Shown here: piece by piece, positions 50,370 through 62,300 of the stretch
How positions within the stretch are numbered: the first letter of the stretch is position 1
Layout of the letters: every line of letters starts with the position of its first letter
NCBI GenBank assembly: GCA_963922205.1
Contig: CAWUHX010000027.1
Span: 1,240,001 to 1,304,000, forward strand
DNA from: Romanomermis culicivorax
Taxonomy: Eukaryota; Nematoda; Enoplea; Mermithida; Mermithidae
DNA length: 64,000 nt
Reading direction: 5' to 3'
Translations under genes and position numbers: made by a program
Notes under the pieces: model-generated
Database searches by the model: none
What the model saw: only the letters and a program-made list of their open reading frames with translations
What the model was told of the DNA's origin: nothing

Positions 50370-50623
50370 CAAACATGCACGGCAAGAATCTTCCAGGGAG
50401 GTTCTCGGACTTTTTATCGATAGGATGGTGGAGGGTAGATGAGCAAAAAAAACAAAAAAAAAGTTCCACAAGCATGTTTTTCACACAAAACATGCATAAA
50501 AATCATCAAAAAAACTGTCTTAGAAAAAGTTCAGGAGGTGTTTGACGACTTTTTTGGGGCCAAGGGGTGTCCAGGATCTAAGGTAGGAGGGCTTACCCCC
50601 TAACCCGCCTACGTGCATTTACG
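50370..50623. mobile_element. hAT-type MITE (CAGACATGCACGG family)
   Basis: Starts CAAACATGCACGGCAAG and ends ACGTGCATTTACG; flanks ATGGCCAG and ATGGCTAG match at 7/8. The 254-bp length equals 1010-1263. Confidence 0.8.
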
Positions 50624-50846
50624 ATGGCTAGCCACATAATGGGCAAATTTGTGGGGATCACCATATGGTCGAAGATTTCTGGAGCTTCCTAAACTTCCCC
50701 CTCCCCCAATTTTATGTATGGGTCTTTAACCGAGAGGAGGGGTCAATCGACAGCCCGAAAATTTTGTCGTGGTTTATTATAAGTCAATTTTTGACCTGTA
50801 AAGTTTGCTATACGTCTTTTGACCATCGAGATTCACTATGAATCAT

Positions 50847-51087
50847 GCATGCCCGAGGCCTGAGTGGGTCAAGCGACTTTTATGGGGCCGGGGGTCAGTG
50901 ATTCCCCAAAATTTTAGTAGAGGAGTCCACCAGCGGAAAAAATTCGATTTCTCGCCCGAAAATTCCGAAAAAACCGTCAAAAAATAGTGACTTATCTTAA
51001 AAACGTTGAAAAATGTATTCATAATGGCTAGATATCGTCAATTACTGGAGGGAGGGTTTCTATGGCACTTCTCCCTAATTACATGTA
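50847..51087. mobile_element. Decayed MITE (CATACATGTAA family)
   Basis: CATGCATGCCCGAGGCCTGAG at the left resembles the ATGTAACGGAGCCCC end of other copies; CTAATTACATGTATG at the right is intact. The left boundary is approximate. Confidence 0.5.
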
Positions 51088-51642
51088 TGCTATGTAGTAA
51101 ATTTGCCTCATTATGCACCAAAACTCGTAACCATGTCCACATCTGTAAGGCGCGAGCAAAAAGGCCAACCGGTAGATCATTGGTAAAAATTATGGATTGA
51201 TGATCGAGCACTCACTGACCACAAATCCCAGAATTTCTGAAAATCAGCTAGACAAACATTTCCCCTAAACTTAGCTTCGTCACGACTCAGTTGTTGCAAC
51301 AATAAAAACCAAAATCATTCTAGGTGAAAGACGAAGTCAATTCATACACGATGAACTGAATTAATTCGAATTAATCAAATGAATCGATAGGAAGACTGAA
51401 ACAAAGCTACCCGAAACCAGATCCGACTTGAATGAATATTTAGCGAATAGCCATACCCAATTGATTATAACAATGTACCGCGTCGGTCGAATCTTACGAT
51501 TCATTTTTTAGTAACTTCGTTAGTAAATCAGGCTATTATCAACATCACGATCATTAATGTCCAATAACTGACTAGTGAGTAAAAATGCCAGTTAATCTAT
51601 AACAAAATATGTCCTATCCATACCGAATTACTTACATCCGAA

Positions 51643-52056
51643 CATACATGTAAAGGAGCCCCGAGGTCTGGGGGGGGGGGGTTGGACCACCTTTTTTGGG
51701 CCGGAGGTCAGTAATTTCCAAAATTTCGGGGGGGAGGATCTCTGAAGGAAAAAAATTCGATTTTTTCACGAAAAAAGTCCGAAAAACAGTTCAAAAAATA
51801 GTAATTTTTGTCTAAAAATGATTAAAAATGTATTTAAGGCGCGAAGCGCAGAGAAAATTGGCGTTTTTGACCATTTTTTGTTTAAAAATTGACATTTTTC
51901 ATCAAAAAATTGACATTTTTCCGACCCTAGGGCTACCCTATGGCTAGCCATAGGATTGGAAAATCCTGGGAGGACGGTCGCCCAATGGCTAGTCATATGG
52001 TCGACGATTTCTAGGGGGCTTCCCATAGCGCTTCCCCTCTCCCAATAACATGTATG
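51643..52056. mobile_element. hAT-type MITE (CATACATGTAA family)
   Basis: Ends CATACATGTAAAGG and ATAACATGTATG; flanks CATCCGAA and CATCCAAA match at 7/8. Contains GGCGCGAAGCGC. Confidence 0.85.
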
Positions 52057-52271
52057 CATCCAAACCTGGATTCGAGCTAATTTGAGATCAGTACTTCCGA
52101 CCGAACGCGAATTAATCCAAAAAACCTATGTATCATAAAATTAAATTTTTGAAACGTAACATTTTTCCGTGCAGGTTTTATTGGAGAATGCACCATTCAT
52201 AAATAAATTGCCTCGTAACAGTATGGCCGTGGTATGGAATTTAAAACATGCAGAAAAAAAACAAAATTTAC

Positions 52272-53286
52272 CTGAAATTAAAGAATTCTGAAAAGTAGCA
52301 GAAACCGGGTAAGATAAACGCCTATCGTTATTCGACGTCGGTAACTCCGAAAACGAAAAATAATCCCCATTTTGAGTCGTCGGCGCGTTATTGGCTAAAC
52401 TCGACTTCGTACCGGTCAAATCGATAAAAATATCGCCTTTTCTATCTAGGGAAACTTCTCGATCGTTCGGAACTAAGCCATTAGGTTTAAAGCAAATCCC
52501 TTCGTTGATTGTTTCCTCTTTGGGCTGAAATTTTTTGCGATTCTTCTGCGAATTTTTTAAACGGTCGGCTAAAATTGCTCGGGCAGCGCCGAAATTTTTC
52601 GACGTTGACGACGAATTATCGTCTAAACTGGTAGTATGTTCGCCGTTGGACGTTAAATTGTTGAAATTTTTCGGCGTTGTAGGCGCCGAATATGAACTTA
52701 AATTCGACGATGGACCGGCGATCGATGAGCGTAATTTTTTGGTTGAATTTAGTCCATTTTCAATAACAATCGAATGTCGTTTTAAAGCTAAACTCGCCGT
52801 CGATTCGTTTTTAAGGCACCTTTCGTCGAAATGACCGTTGACGTAAAACCCATTACCTCCTCCGCCGCCATTGTTGTACGACTGTAACGATGACGCGGCC
52901 GACGCCGATTTAAACTTGAACGTGTCGGCTAAATCATCCATTTTTGCCGTAGACTGAATCAAATTTACTTCCTCACACTGTTTTTCAGCCGTCGTCAAAG
53001 CTAGAGAAACGGGCAAGAATATAAACGTCGTATTTTTACCGTTCTCCAACGACGAGGTTATCGGCGCCAGTCGGCTTTTATTGGGTAAAATAAGACGTTT
53101 AGTATTATTCTTAATCGAAAATTCGTTCAAATCGGCGGATCGCAAAACTTTTGTCGACGACGAAATTATCGACGCCGCCGCCGCTTCCGCCGAACAATTT
53201 TTTTTATTGTTCGTCAACGTAGCGCTTTTTAATAGTATAAAATTCCTGGATTTAACAACGTGAGGAATTTCGACAACATTAGACAT
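52272..53286 (-). CDS. INO80D: Putative first coding exon of the INO80D-like gene
   Basis: A 338-codon open frame from ATG at 53286 runs to a clear donor (TTTCAG|GTAAAT). It ends in phase 1, exactly what exon 2 at 36655 needs (G|GT GAT AAT...), so it can be spliced across a 15.6-kb intron to give a total of about 1,687 residues. The product is Ser/Asn-rich and mostly disordered, with an Ala run, a Gly run (YNNGGGGGNG) and a basic helix-like ARAILADRLKNSQKNRKK. I recognise no domain. No competing downstream exon is visible in the intervening 15.6 kb, and base composition resembles the other exons. Alternatively it is the start of a separate gene. The link rests on phase and position only. Confidence 0.6.
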
Positions 53287-54649
53287 GAGATTTTTGAAGA
53301 AAAAAGTCTAAATTCAACGCGGGATCGAAAATCTAAAATTTTCATTCATAATTGATGATGATCAATTCTAACGTTTTTATTCCTCATTTCCTGAAAGAAA
53401 AATATATGAAATATAAAACGAATAGCATTTTCTGACTTTAAAATCTAGAGACTTGCGAATTCAGATATAAAACCGCAAAAAGTTAGCCACGGATAATTTT
53501 CGACCAATCGATCGATAAATTTTCTCGTATTTCTTCGGTCGATAATTTTCAATTGAGAGAACGATCCATTCAATAGGAACGGAAGTACAGTATGCGTAAA
53601 AGGTTCAACTTGTTCATCAAAACAAGGTATCGTCAAAGACAGTAAAAACTCCCAATCCAAGTATAAATAATATGCGTTCATTATATTACGAGTTTTAATA
53701 GTTTTTGATTTTATGAATGCAAAAAATCTTGACTTTCAAAATTGACTTATTGATTGATCGTCAGGTATTTGGATCATACTATATCTTATTAGTGGTTCAG
53801 TAGATAATCAATGTTTTTATTTATCATCTCACCACACTCCATTCATTTTGAAATATGCAGCGATTCCATGAAAGCGAGTTCAATACGGAAAAAACTATTA
53901 AGCTTATTACTGTAATTAATAAGAAAGATTTTCCGTCAATGAGCGGCAAGCAAAACATCTAAATTTCCTCCGATAATCAGTCAAGTGGTCAAAATTTCTC
54001 GGCAGTCAGGTATCGAATCAGTTCTGGCCGATTCGACGGTGGATAAGCATTTATTTTTGAATGATTTTGGCCTTTGTCATTCCCATAAAGAAATTTAGTG
54101 TTTTTTTGCAGTATGAAGTTTTCCACAGCCTGAACATTTTATACCAAATTGAACCTACTTTTTTGGTTTTCGCTGCGTCTATCATTTCAAATTGGATAGG
54201 ATATAATTGATCTTTGCCACAAAAGCGTCAATTCAAGAATTTTCAAAATCAAAAAAGTTTCTGTAGATTCGAATTTTTTGTCGATTTTTTCTTTTAGTTG
54301 ATAAAGTGCATAAGTTGTTATGTCATACTGTAGAGTTCTTTTAACCCAGCTATTTTCCAACTAGAAAAAGCAAGCTAAAAAAGTTGATTCAAAAACTTTT
54401 TTTCTCACATGAGCTGCAACAAAGCAATTACAGTCTTCAATCGTGGAATTACAAAATAAATAATCAAACAAAATCGTTGACTTGTAGAACGTACAGTAAA
54501 CACCTAAATTTTCGAATTCAAATAATTTACAACTTTTGGTGATACTGACAATGTATAGACAGAAGTTCAAACATGCGCATGATTTCCAAGAGCAGGAGCT
54601 TTTTTAAAATTCATACAGAAACCCAGTGTTTGTAGATGTGTAGGACATA
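53287..54649. other. Intergenic stretch upstream of the INO80D-like gene
   Basis: Presumed promoter region of the minus-strand gene. One 78-codon frame, 53445-53681 on the minus strand, has coding-like composition but no recognised domain and no clear splice signals. Nothing else stands out. Confidence 0.35.
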
Positions 54650-55388
54650 CAGGGTGAGCCAAAAAAATGACCCGTGCTGACTTCCATAACCTTCGAGTGG
54701 ATGAAGCTTTTCCAATGTGGATTGCTGCATTAGAATCTCCTGTTTGTCTTTGTTGTAAGGATCAAATTTTATGCTCCTAGTTTTTATGGTTCCTGTGCAA
54801 ACAAAAATTCAGTAAAAGTGGTCATTTTTCAAAAAGTAAAAGTTGTGAAATCAAAGTAAAAGTTGTTCTATCGTGAAAAAAGTTTTGTAAAGCTGTTTAC
54901 ACACAATAATACCCTAAAAATCACCCAGATTTGTAAGTTACACTTAATTTAAAGTCATCAACTTCTTCTTCAGTATGAGCAAAATTTCGTTTTGAAATTG
55001 GAAAAAAGCAAAATTAAAGCAAAATCAATCCTGTCATTGACCAGATCGAAAAACGATTAAAATTATTGAAGAGACAGAAAGTAGGACACACTAAAATCGC
55101 TCTCCTGTAGTTTTCAGCTGTTATACGATCCTTGTGATTGGATCTATTTTACTTTTACTGTTGTGAAACATATTGATTTTTGTCAACTTTTGCTTGTTAT
55201 TTGCAAAAAAAATCGACGTTTAGTATTTTTGATTCTAAGTCAGTCAATATTTAAGCAATCTGGCTGAAACTTTGCAGTTTTTATGGCAGATGTTTCATTT
55301 ATCGAAGGCAGCAAACCGCATTAAAAAAGCTTTATTCATTTGAAAGCTATGAAAGTCTGTACCAGTCGTCTTTTTTCGGCTCACCCTG
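54650..55388. mobile_element. Inverted-repeat element with CAGGGTGAGCC ends
   Basis: Starts CAGGGTGAGCCAAAAAAATG and ends CTTTTTTCGGCTCACCCTG, a matched inverted pair. No ORF of note and no target duplication (flanks AGGACATA and CCTAAAAT), so the superfamily is undetermined. Confidence 0.7.
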
Positions 55389-55700
55389 CCTAAAATTTTC
55401 ATGAAAAATAGACAAGATTGTAGAACGAAAGTTCAAGTACGTAAAGTACGGTAAACAACATTTTACGAGCATCCGTGAGGATAAATTTCGTAATCATTCT
55501 TTTCATTGACGTCATTTTTAATTGCTCCGTGTTGTGAGAGTACTGTAGCTTCTTTATGTAACATCCCCAAGTTTCTCGAAAGTTAAGAGGTAAAATTGAG
55601 AACAAATTTTCAAATTTTGCGGACATAGGCAAATACGAGAAAACGTCACAAATGGTAACAAAAATCGAACAGTAAAAAATTAAATTAGTTTTAAAGATTT

Positions 55701-58276
55701 TTACATGACTAAATTGATCGTGAAAATAAAGCTAACAAAAACTAAAAAATGAGACAAACGCGACAAAAAACAACAATTTAAAAAACGAATGGCTTCCGCT
55801 TTGCCTAAATATTGATATTTTTCTAAAGCATTTTGATCAAATTTCAAAGAATTTTCGCATTTCTCCGTCGATTTCGCCATAAAATTGCCATTTCGAACGG
55901 AAATTTTTCGTTCACTTTCCGCGCAATAATTTTCGTCGTTTCGGCAACCGTTCGTACGAAAAAATTCTTCTAAACCGCTTAAATCGCAAAAACAATGGAA
56001 TCGATTATTGGCCAAACAAACGAAAAGGTTCGTTTTTTGATAATAATTATTTTGAGATTTCGGCGACGATCTTATTATCCGCCCTAAAGCATTGGATTCT
56101 ACATTTCCGATCGTCGAATTCGAAATTGTTAAAATTGATAAATTAGCGTCTAAAAATGCGTTATTTTCTATAGTTTTAATTTTCGATCCGTAAATCGTCA
56201 AATTATTAATTTTCGATTTATCTAAAAATCGTTTTTCTAAATTATCGATCGACGAATTTTCTATCAAAAAAGAATTTATATACGACATTTGAAACATCAA
56301 CGACGTAAATTTAGAAACGTTCGAATTTTTGATCCATAAAAATTTCGTATGCAAATTAGCCAACGAACGTTCGGCTAAAACGTCTATTCGAGAATTTTTC
56401 AAAGTTAAACTATGAAAATTAGTTTGATAATTCAAAAGCTCAGAATCGAATAAAATTGACGAAAAATCGATAATCAAATGAAAAAATTGGAAAGATTTTA
56501 ACGCAGCGGTTAGAAATTTTAAATTTCCGCAATTGTATAATAATAGACCGGAATTTCCGTTCGATATTTGGCTCAAAATCGAATCCGAAAATTCTATATT
56601 TTCCCGTAAACAAGTGCAAGCAGTCCACGTAAAAATTGTTTGGCATCGGAATATTTCCGAAATTTTGACCGCGTTTTCAAATTTAGGGCATTTTTTCTTG
56701 AAAAATAGCCTCAAATTCAAGGAATTTTCATCTTCGTAGCAAAAATTTCGTAAAAATCAATAATCGTTGATCAATTTTCGACATAATTTTCGGTGAATCG
56801 ATCATTTGTCTAAAAATCGAGCCACAATTACAAACGAATTTATTATTTTGTATAGATAAATAATCATTTTTGGAAAAATCGTCTAATATCCTATCCGGGG
56901 AAACTGTCGATTAAATTATCCTCGATCGTAATATTGGAAATATCGGCCTTTTGGAACATAAAATCACCAAATCTACTAATTTTATTTCGATCAAATGTCA
57001 AAATATTCGCATTTAGACCAGAAAATGCTTGATCATGCATCAAACCGATTTTCGATTTAAAAATAATAAAATTGTCAATTCTGGACCCTTCGAAAGCTGA
57101 TTTTCTAATTTGATCAATTTCGCAAGAATCGATAATGAAATTTTTAGCCGAAAAATCATTTTCGTTAATCATTTTAATCCGACTATTTTGAAATGTCAAT
57201 TTTTCTATCGTAGAATTTTTCATCAATCGACTCATCGAACGTATTTTACAATCGATAAATTCGATATTTTCGATTTTTTCAAATTTCGAATATCCGAAAT
57301 GATTGATCTCCGATTTGAAAAACGAAATTTTAGACACATTTTTAAGCGTAGGTTGTCTCGAATAAAGCGAAAAATTTAATATGCATTGATCGAATAGGAT
57401 TTCTTGGGATATATTGGACAAGGATCCGATCATAAAATTATGCAAATTAGTGTGAGAAAATTCGATTGTCTTAGGACTTTTGGACGATTTTGGCGAAATT
57501 TCGGAGTAAATTTCGTCGAAATTTAACGTACAATTCAGAAATTGCAAATTTTGGGTGGACGAAAATCCATTAAAAGCGTATTGATTGCTATTTCGGATCG
57601 TTGTATCTTCGATAATCAAATTTTGGATCGATGATTTATCGAAAGCCGATGCGTCGATTTTATCAATTTTTGTTTGTCCACGTATGAAAAAATGTTCAAT
57701 CTGTTCCATTTTACCGAACGCCCTCGATTCTACGTCTCTAATTCTCGATTCTCTAATGTAAATATATTCTATGTTGATCACGTGATCGAAAGCTCCCGAT
57801 CTTATACGATCGATGGTAACATTTTTAATCCAAAAATGGGTCGATTTGGTAAATCCCGTGAAAGCTCCGCCTTCTATACTTTTCACGTGCGAATCTTTGA
57901 TCGTCAATCGATCGGGATATTTGTGCATTTGTCGAAAAGCGAATGAACTAATGAACAAATTTCTGACATTCATAATGGTCAATTCTTGGCCGACGTTCAA
58001 AGCGTGGAATGTGTCGGCTTCTATAATCAATTGATCGCAACTATGGATAAAAATTTTCGATACGTAATCGATACCGCGAAATGATGATAAAGTTCGGTTT
58101 TTGGTCGCAATCACGTGATGATGATCGAGGACGATGGAATTTTCGTGTTGAGAATAATCGTCGGTTGCGCAACTGCATACGATCAACGTATTTTCGCAAA
58201 CGCAATCTCGGGGGCAAGCAGCCGTTGATTGGTTAATTAGCATAAAAATTAGTATTATTTTGATTTGTTGATACAT
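55701..58276 (-). CDS. Secreted/surface leucine-rich-repeat protein, frame interrupted twice
   Basis: From ATG at 58276: a signal peptide (hydrophobic IILIFMLI, cleavage near TAA), an LRRNT-like cysteine cluster CPRDCVC, then many short LRR-type units. The first array closes with an LRRCT-like NNKFVCNCG; a second cysteine block (TACTC) and LRR array follow, ending in NNRFHCFCDLSGLEEFF and a four-Cys cap. The C terminus is a hydrophobic tail (SHFLVFVSFIFTI) of GPI-anchor or membrane type. The open frame stops at 56891 and resumes in two steps. An extra base in the CCCC run near 56897 and another in a T-run near 56745 account for the shifts, and the intervening sequence in the alternate frame is good LRRCT. 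Probably one gene of about 860 residues with sequencing errors or recent mutations. Its specific function is unknown; relatives act in extracellular adhesion and matrix. Confidence 0.8.
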
Positions 58277-58303
58277 CTGCGAGTAAAATACAGTAAATAC
58301 CAT

Positions 58304-58616
58304 TAAAAATTATGCCGTCAAAAGAATGTTCACTGTATAGTGGATACTCTATAATTATGGTCCGTTTTTCTCTGAAAGTTTCCGAAACCGGAAAACAAGT
58401 TTCTACTTTTGTTCATTAAAGTTTGCTATATCACTCAACTAATTGGGAATTTTTTCAATAAAAATTTTACAGTAGAATCTTTGCGTAATGATTCTCAAAT
58501 CAGATATTTGTGCCGTTTTTCATTTCGAAAGAATTCTATGAAAAACAGACGAATCTATACGAATCTGTATATCCTGGTTTGAGGTCGAGAAATCCGTTGT
58601 GTATCGTTATCTCGAA
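58304..58616. other. Upstream region of the LRR gene
   Basis: AT-rich sequence between the LRR gene start and the hexamer array; no specific promoter motif recognised. Confidence 0.35.
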
Positions 58617-59172
58617 GCTTAGGCTTAGGCTTAGGCTTAGTTGTAGACTTGGGCTCAGGCTTAGGCTTAGGCTTAGGCTTAGGCTTAGGCTTAGGCTCAG
58701 GCTTAGACTTAGACTTAGGCTTTGGCTTAGGCTTAGACTTAGGCCTAGGCTAAGGCTTAGACTTAGGCATAGGCTTAGGCTTAGGCTTAGGCTCAGGCTT
58801 AGGCTTAATTGTAGACTTGGGCTCAGGCTTAGGCTTAGGCTTAGGCTTAGGCTTAGGCTTAGGCTCAGGCTTAGGCTTAGGATTAGGCTTAGGCTTAGGC
58901 TCAGGCTTAGGCTTAGGCTTAGGCTTAGGCTTAGGCTTAGGCTTAGGCTTAGGCTTAGGCTTAGGCTTAGGCTTAGGCTTAGGCTTAGGCTTAGGCTTAG
59001 GCTTAGGGTTAGGCTTAGGCTTAGGCTTAGGCTTAGGCTTAGGCTCAGGCTTAAGCTTAGCATCAGGCTCAGACTTAGGCTCAAGCAAGGTTCAGGCTAA
59101 GGCAGGCTTAGGCTCAGGGCTTAGGCTTGCTTAGGCTTAGGCTTAGGCTTAGGCTTAGGCTCAGGCTTAGGC
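58617..59172. repeat. Interstitial TTAGGC hexamer array
   Basis: About 90 hexamers, mostly TTAGGC with variants CTCAGGC, TTAGAC and CTAAGG. A longer interrupting block (TTGTAGACTTGGGCTCAGGC) occurs twice, near 58637 and 58807, showing internal duplication. TTAGGC is the canonical nematode telomere repeat. Long frames across it (Arg-Leu, Lys-Pro, Gly-Leu repeats) are translation artefacts. Confidence 0.93.
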
Positions 59173-59189
59173 CCTGACATTATTCAGGG

Positions 59190-59372
59190 TACCGGTACGT
59201 TCGGTCTACAAAGAGATTTTTTTATGGTGAACATTGTACGGGAGACTGATACATTCGGGATAAACTGACACATTCGGTATACGTAGTTTTATTTTATAAC
59301 ACTGTTCGGGATACTGACACTTACGGGATAACGATGCATTCGGGATAACCATACATTCGGGATACCGATACA
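59190..59372. repeat. Degenerate tandem repeat (TTCGGGATA..GATACA)
   Basis: At least seven imperfect units of roughly 20-25 bp built on TTCGGGATA followed by CTGACAC or CCATACA, immediately after the hexamer array. Confidence 0.75.
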
Positions 59373-62300
59373 CAATGGAGAAATCATGGTTCAGTAAATA
59401 CCATAAGACTTTACATTGGAATTTTTCCGTGAATTTTATTTACACTAAAAATTTACATCAAAAAATTACAATTTGTGATCTTGCGTGTTTAAAATCATGA
59501 AATCATACAATTTCATCCAATCTGTTCATGAAAAGATTCATCATCGTATGTTCCTTCGATCATGATTGTTTTCAGTGGTGTTTCTTGACAACAGTAAATA
59601 AACTTCCGATCAGCAGGAGGAACTCTATAGTCTGTGTTTTATAAAATGCTTCCAAATAGAAAAGTGACAAAAATGAGTACTGTCGTCAAAGTCGTTTACA
59701 TGGGACTATTACTGTAAAAATTTTTACTCGGAAAATTGTTAAAGTTTAGATCAATACGCTCGCAAATTTCCCGTCCTATATGATATATCGTTTTTCAGAA
59801 AATCGTAAAAATCTGAAATATTGCTTTCCACTATCATTATTTAGATGCATTTCAAGAATTTTTGATCGCTGAAATCAATTATGAATAGATTTATGCAAAT
59901 TTTTGAGTTGCTGTAAATGTGCTCATAGAAGGCATAAAGCAAAAAATGCAAACATTCGACGGGAGGAAGGAAATGATTCTAAAATGAAAATTGACTCAAA
60001 TATGAGGTGACCCGAAAATCTTTTCTTCATGAATCTTCTATTGTAGAATTTTTTACTCAAAAAATTTCTGAGAGTTAGCTGAATGTTGGCACAAATTTTC
60101 AATATTTTCATTTGACCTACATGGCTTGGCAAAAAATGCTGATAATATAAAATAGTACTTGCTTTTCGGAATTCACTCTTTGGAAACATTTTAACTTCAA
60201 TTTATAACTTCAACGACTATCTGGGTTATTGTCAGTCATCGACAGATATCTCAAGAGCAGGTTTAACCAAACGCAGAACAAAATTTTTAATCAGAAAAGT
60301 ATAATTTTATTAACTCTTTTTGTAATAAATTTATAATAAAATGAATATAACTGACGAAAGATCGCTCGAGAAGGTGCGAATTTATCAAAAATTGTAATCT
60401 ACAGTAACCCGAAATTTTCTCTAGAGCACAAAACTTCTGTTTTAGCCGTCCATTTTTCGTGATTCATGGCTCAAAATTAAGGATGTTTTTGAATTGAGAC
60501 AATATTCCTGCTGTGAGATAACATGTTGAACTAAAGCAGTTCAGTTTTCTACAGTTCACATTGAAGTCGATCATTATTTCAATCTATTTATTCTATACAG
60601 GGATAGAGAATTTAAAATACTGTCGAATAAGATATCACATGGCGGAGAGAAGTTATGTGAATTCTAGGATTACGTTAGATTCCGGTTATGAAGCTTATGC
60701 CAACAAATAAAATCTGGACAAGTCAAACAAGCTTCGGGCACATATAAGTGTCGCAGAAATGAAATAATGCAGCATTTCGAAGCATGTTCTTTGATATGTC
60801 TCAAAAGCAACTTGACTGGTGTTTTGACGAAATATCACTTTCACTTCGGAAGTACTTCGCGTTTGAGGTTCTATCGGATGTGCGGATTGGTATTACTGTA
60901 TCTGTTTTTTGCGTATCCAAATCCACGTGACTGTTCTATAGTCTTGCTTTTTCCTGAAATGCTTCTAAATAAGGAAAATGTAGAACAAGTTCTATTGCAC
61001 ATTTGCAAATTTTTGAGCAAACTCAACTAATCTTTAGCAATTTTTTTGAGTAAAAAATTTTACAGTGAACCATTTAGACGACAGAGCTGATTTTTGTAAT
61101 TTTTCAAAGTGGAAACATTATAAAAAAACAGGTTGTAAAAGCCATTACTGTCGAATGCACTACAAAAAGGGTAATATCTCCACCAGATTTTACGATTGTG
61201 CATGTACAATATCGTGAAATTAAGAGAAATAGTCCACTTTACGGGCCGATGGTAAGGCTCAAGTAATTGTAAAATAGTGTGTCGAGAAAAGGATCGTTTT
61301 CTGTAAAGTGTTAATTGAGAAAACTTAATGTAAATTTTAGCGAATTGTCTTCATAAGTGTTTGAAAATTATTAAAACTTTACACGATCGCATAAATTATT
61401 AGTTTACCAATGAAGTCCACGATGGATTAAATAAGTTGCATGAATCACATCGCCTAACGTTCGAAAAAATGGCTTGAAAAGTGGGGAAGATTTTTAAACT
61501 TCATCCACTAAGTATGAAAATTCTCGACTTAAGCTCTCTCGGTAATGTGTAAATATCAATTTTGAGGATATACATTTGGTTAACCATGCTACAAGCTTTG
61601 CTCTGATATAAAAAATTTGAGTGTAAAGTGAAAATTTGCTGATTTATAGTGATTTAAAATTTTCAGGAAAAGGTGAAAAAAATCAACCGGACCTCCCTTA
61701 AAAAAGGTGCCGTTCGATGCGCCCTAACGTCCCGAGCAAGAATATATCTACAACATATAGGGGGAAATGAAAACTCTGATCTGTACAAGCAAAAAACTGT
61801 GAATTTTGGATTCGGCTACTTTACACCACGCCATAACTTTTTTTCCTATCGCAGTTTGCTGCAAAATTTTTTTTATTTTATAGACTGTAAAACTTCGACA
61901 ATCGGTGTAAACGGTGTGTAAATTGCTCAACATTGACCATACAAATTTTTTGTTATTTTATATGTTATAGAGCTCTCAATAACAGTACTTTTGATACCTG
62001 TTTCGTGTCGATTGAAATTAAGGTACAGGAGCTACAGTAAGGCAAAGTTTCGAAAATTGCAATATGCGGATGCTACGTGTACTTTACAGTTTACACTTTA
62101 AGAGAATTTGAAAACGCTTTTCAAAAGTTCAGATTGTGATCTATCAAAATCTGTAGCTTTCATGAATATAGCATCAAAATTGACAGAATTATTAAAGTGT
62201 AAAGTTGCGCTTCAAACCTTTTCTTATAGCTACAGTAAGACAGGCAATTATGAAACATTCTATTATTTAATAGATAGTGCTCAACGAGCTCTACCAGAAT

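Noticed and set aside
58510-59134. Long frames encoding Arg-Leu, Ser-Leu, Lys-Pro or Gly-Leu repeats on both strands
   Set aside because: They are translations of the TTAGGC hexamer array in several frames, not proteins.
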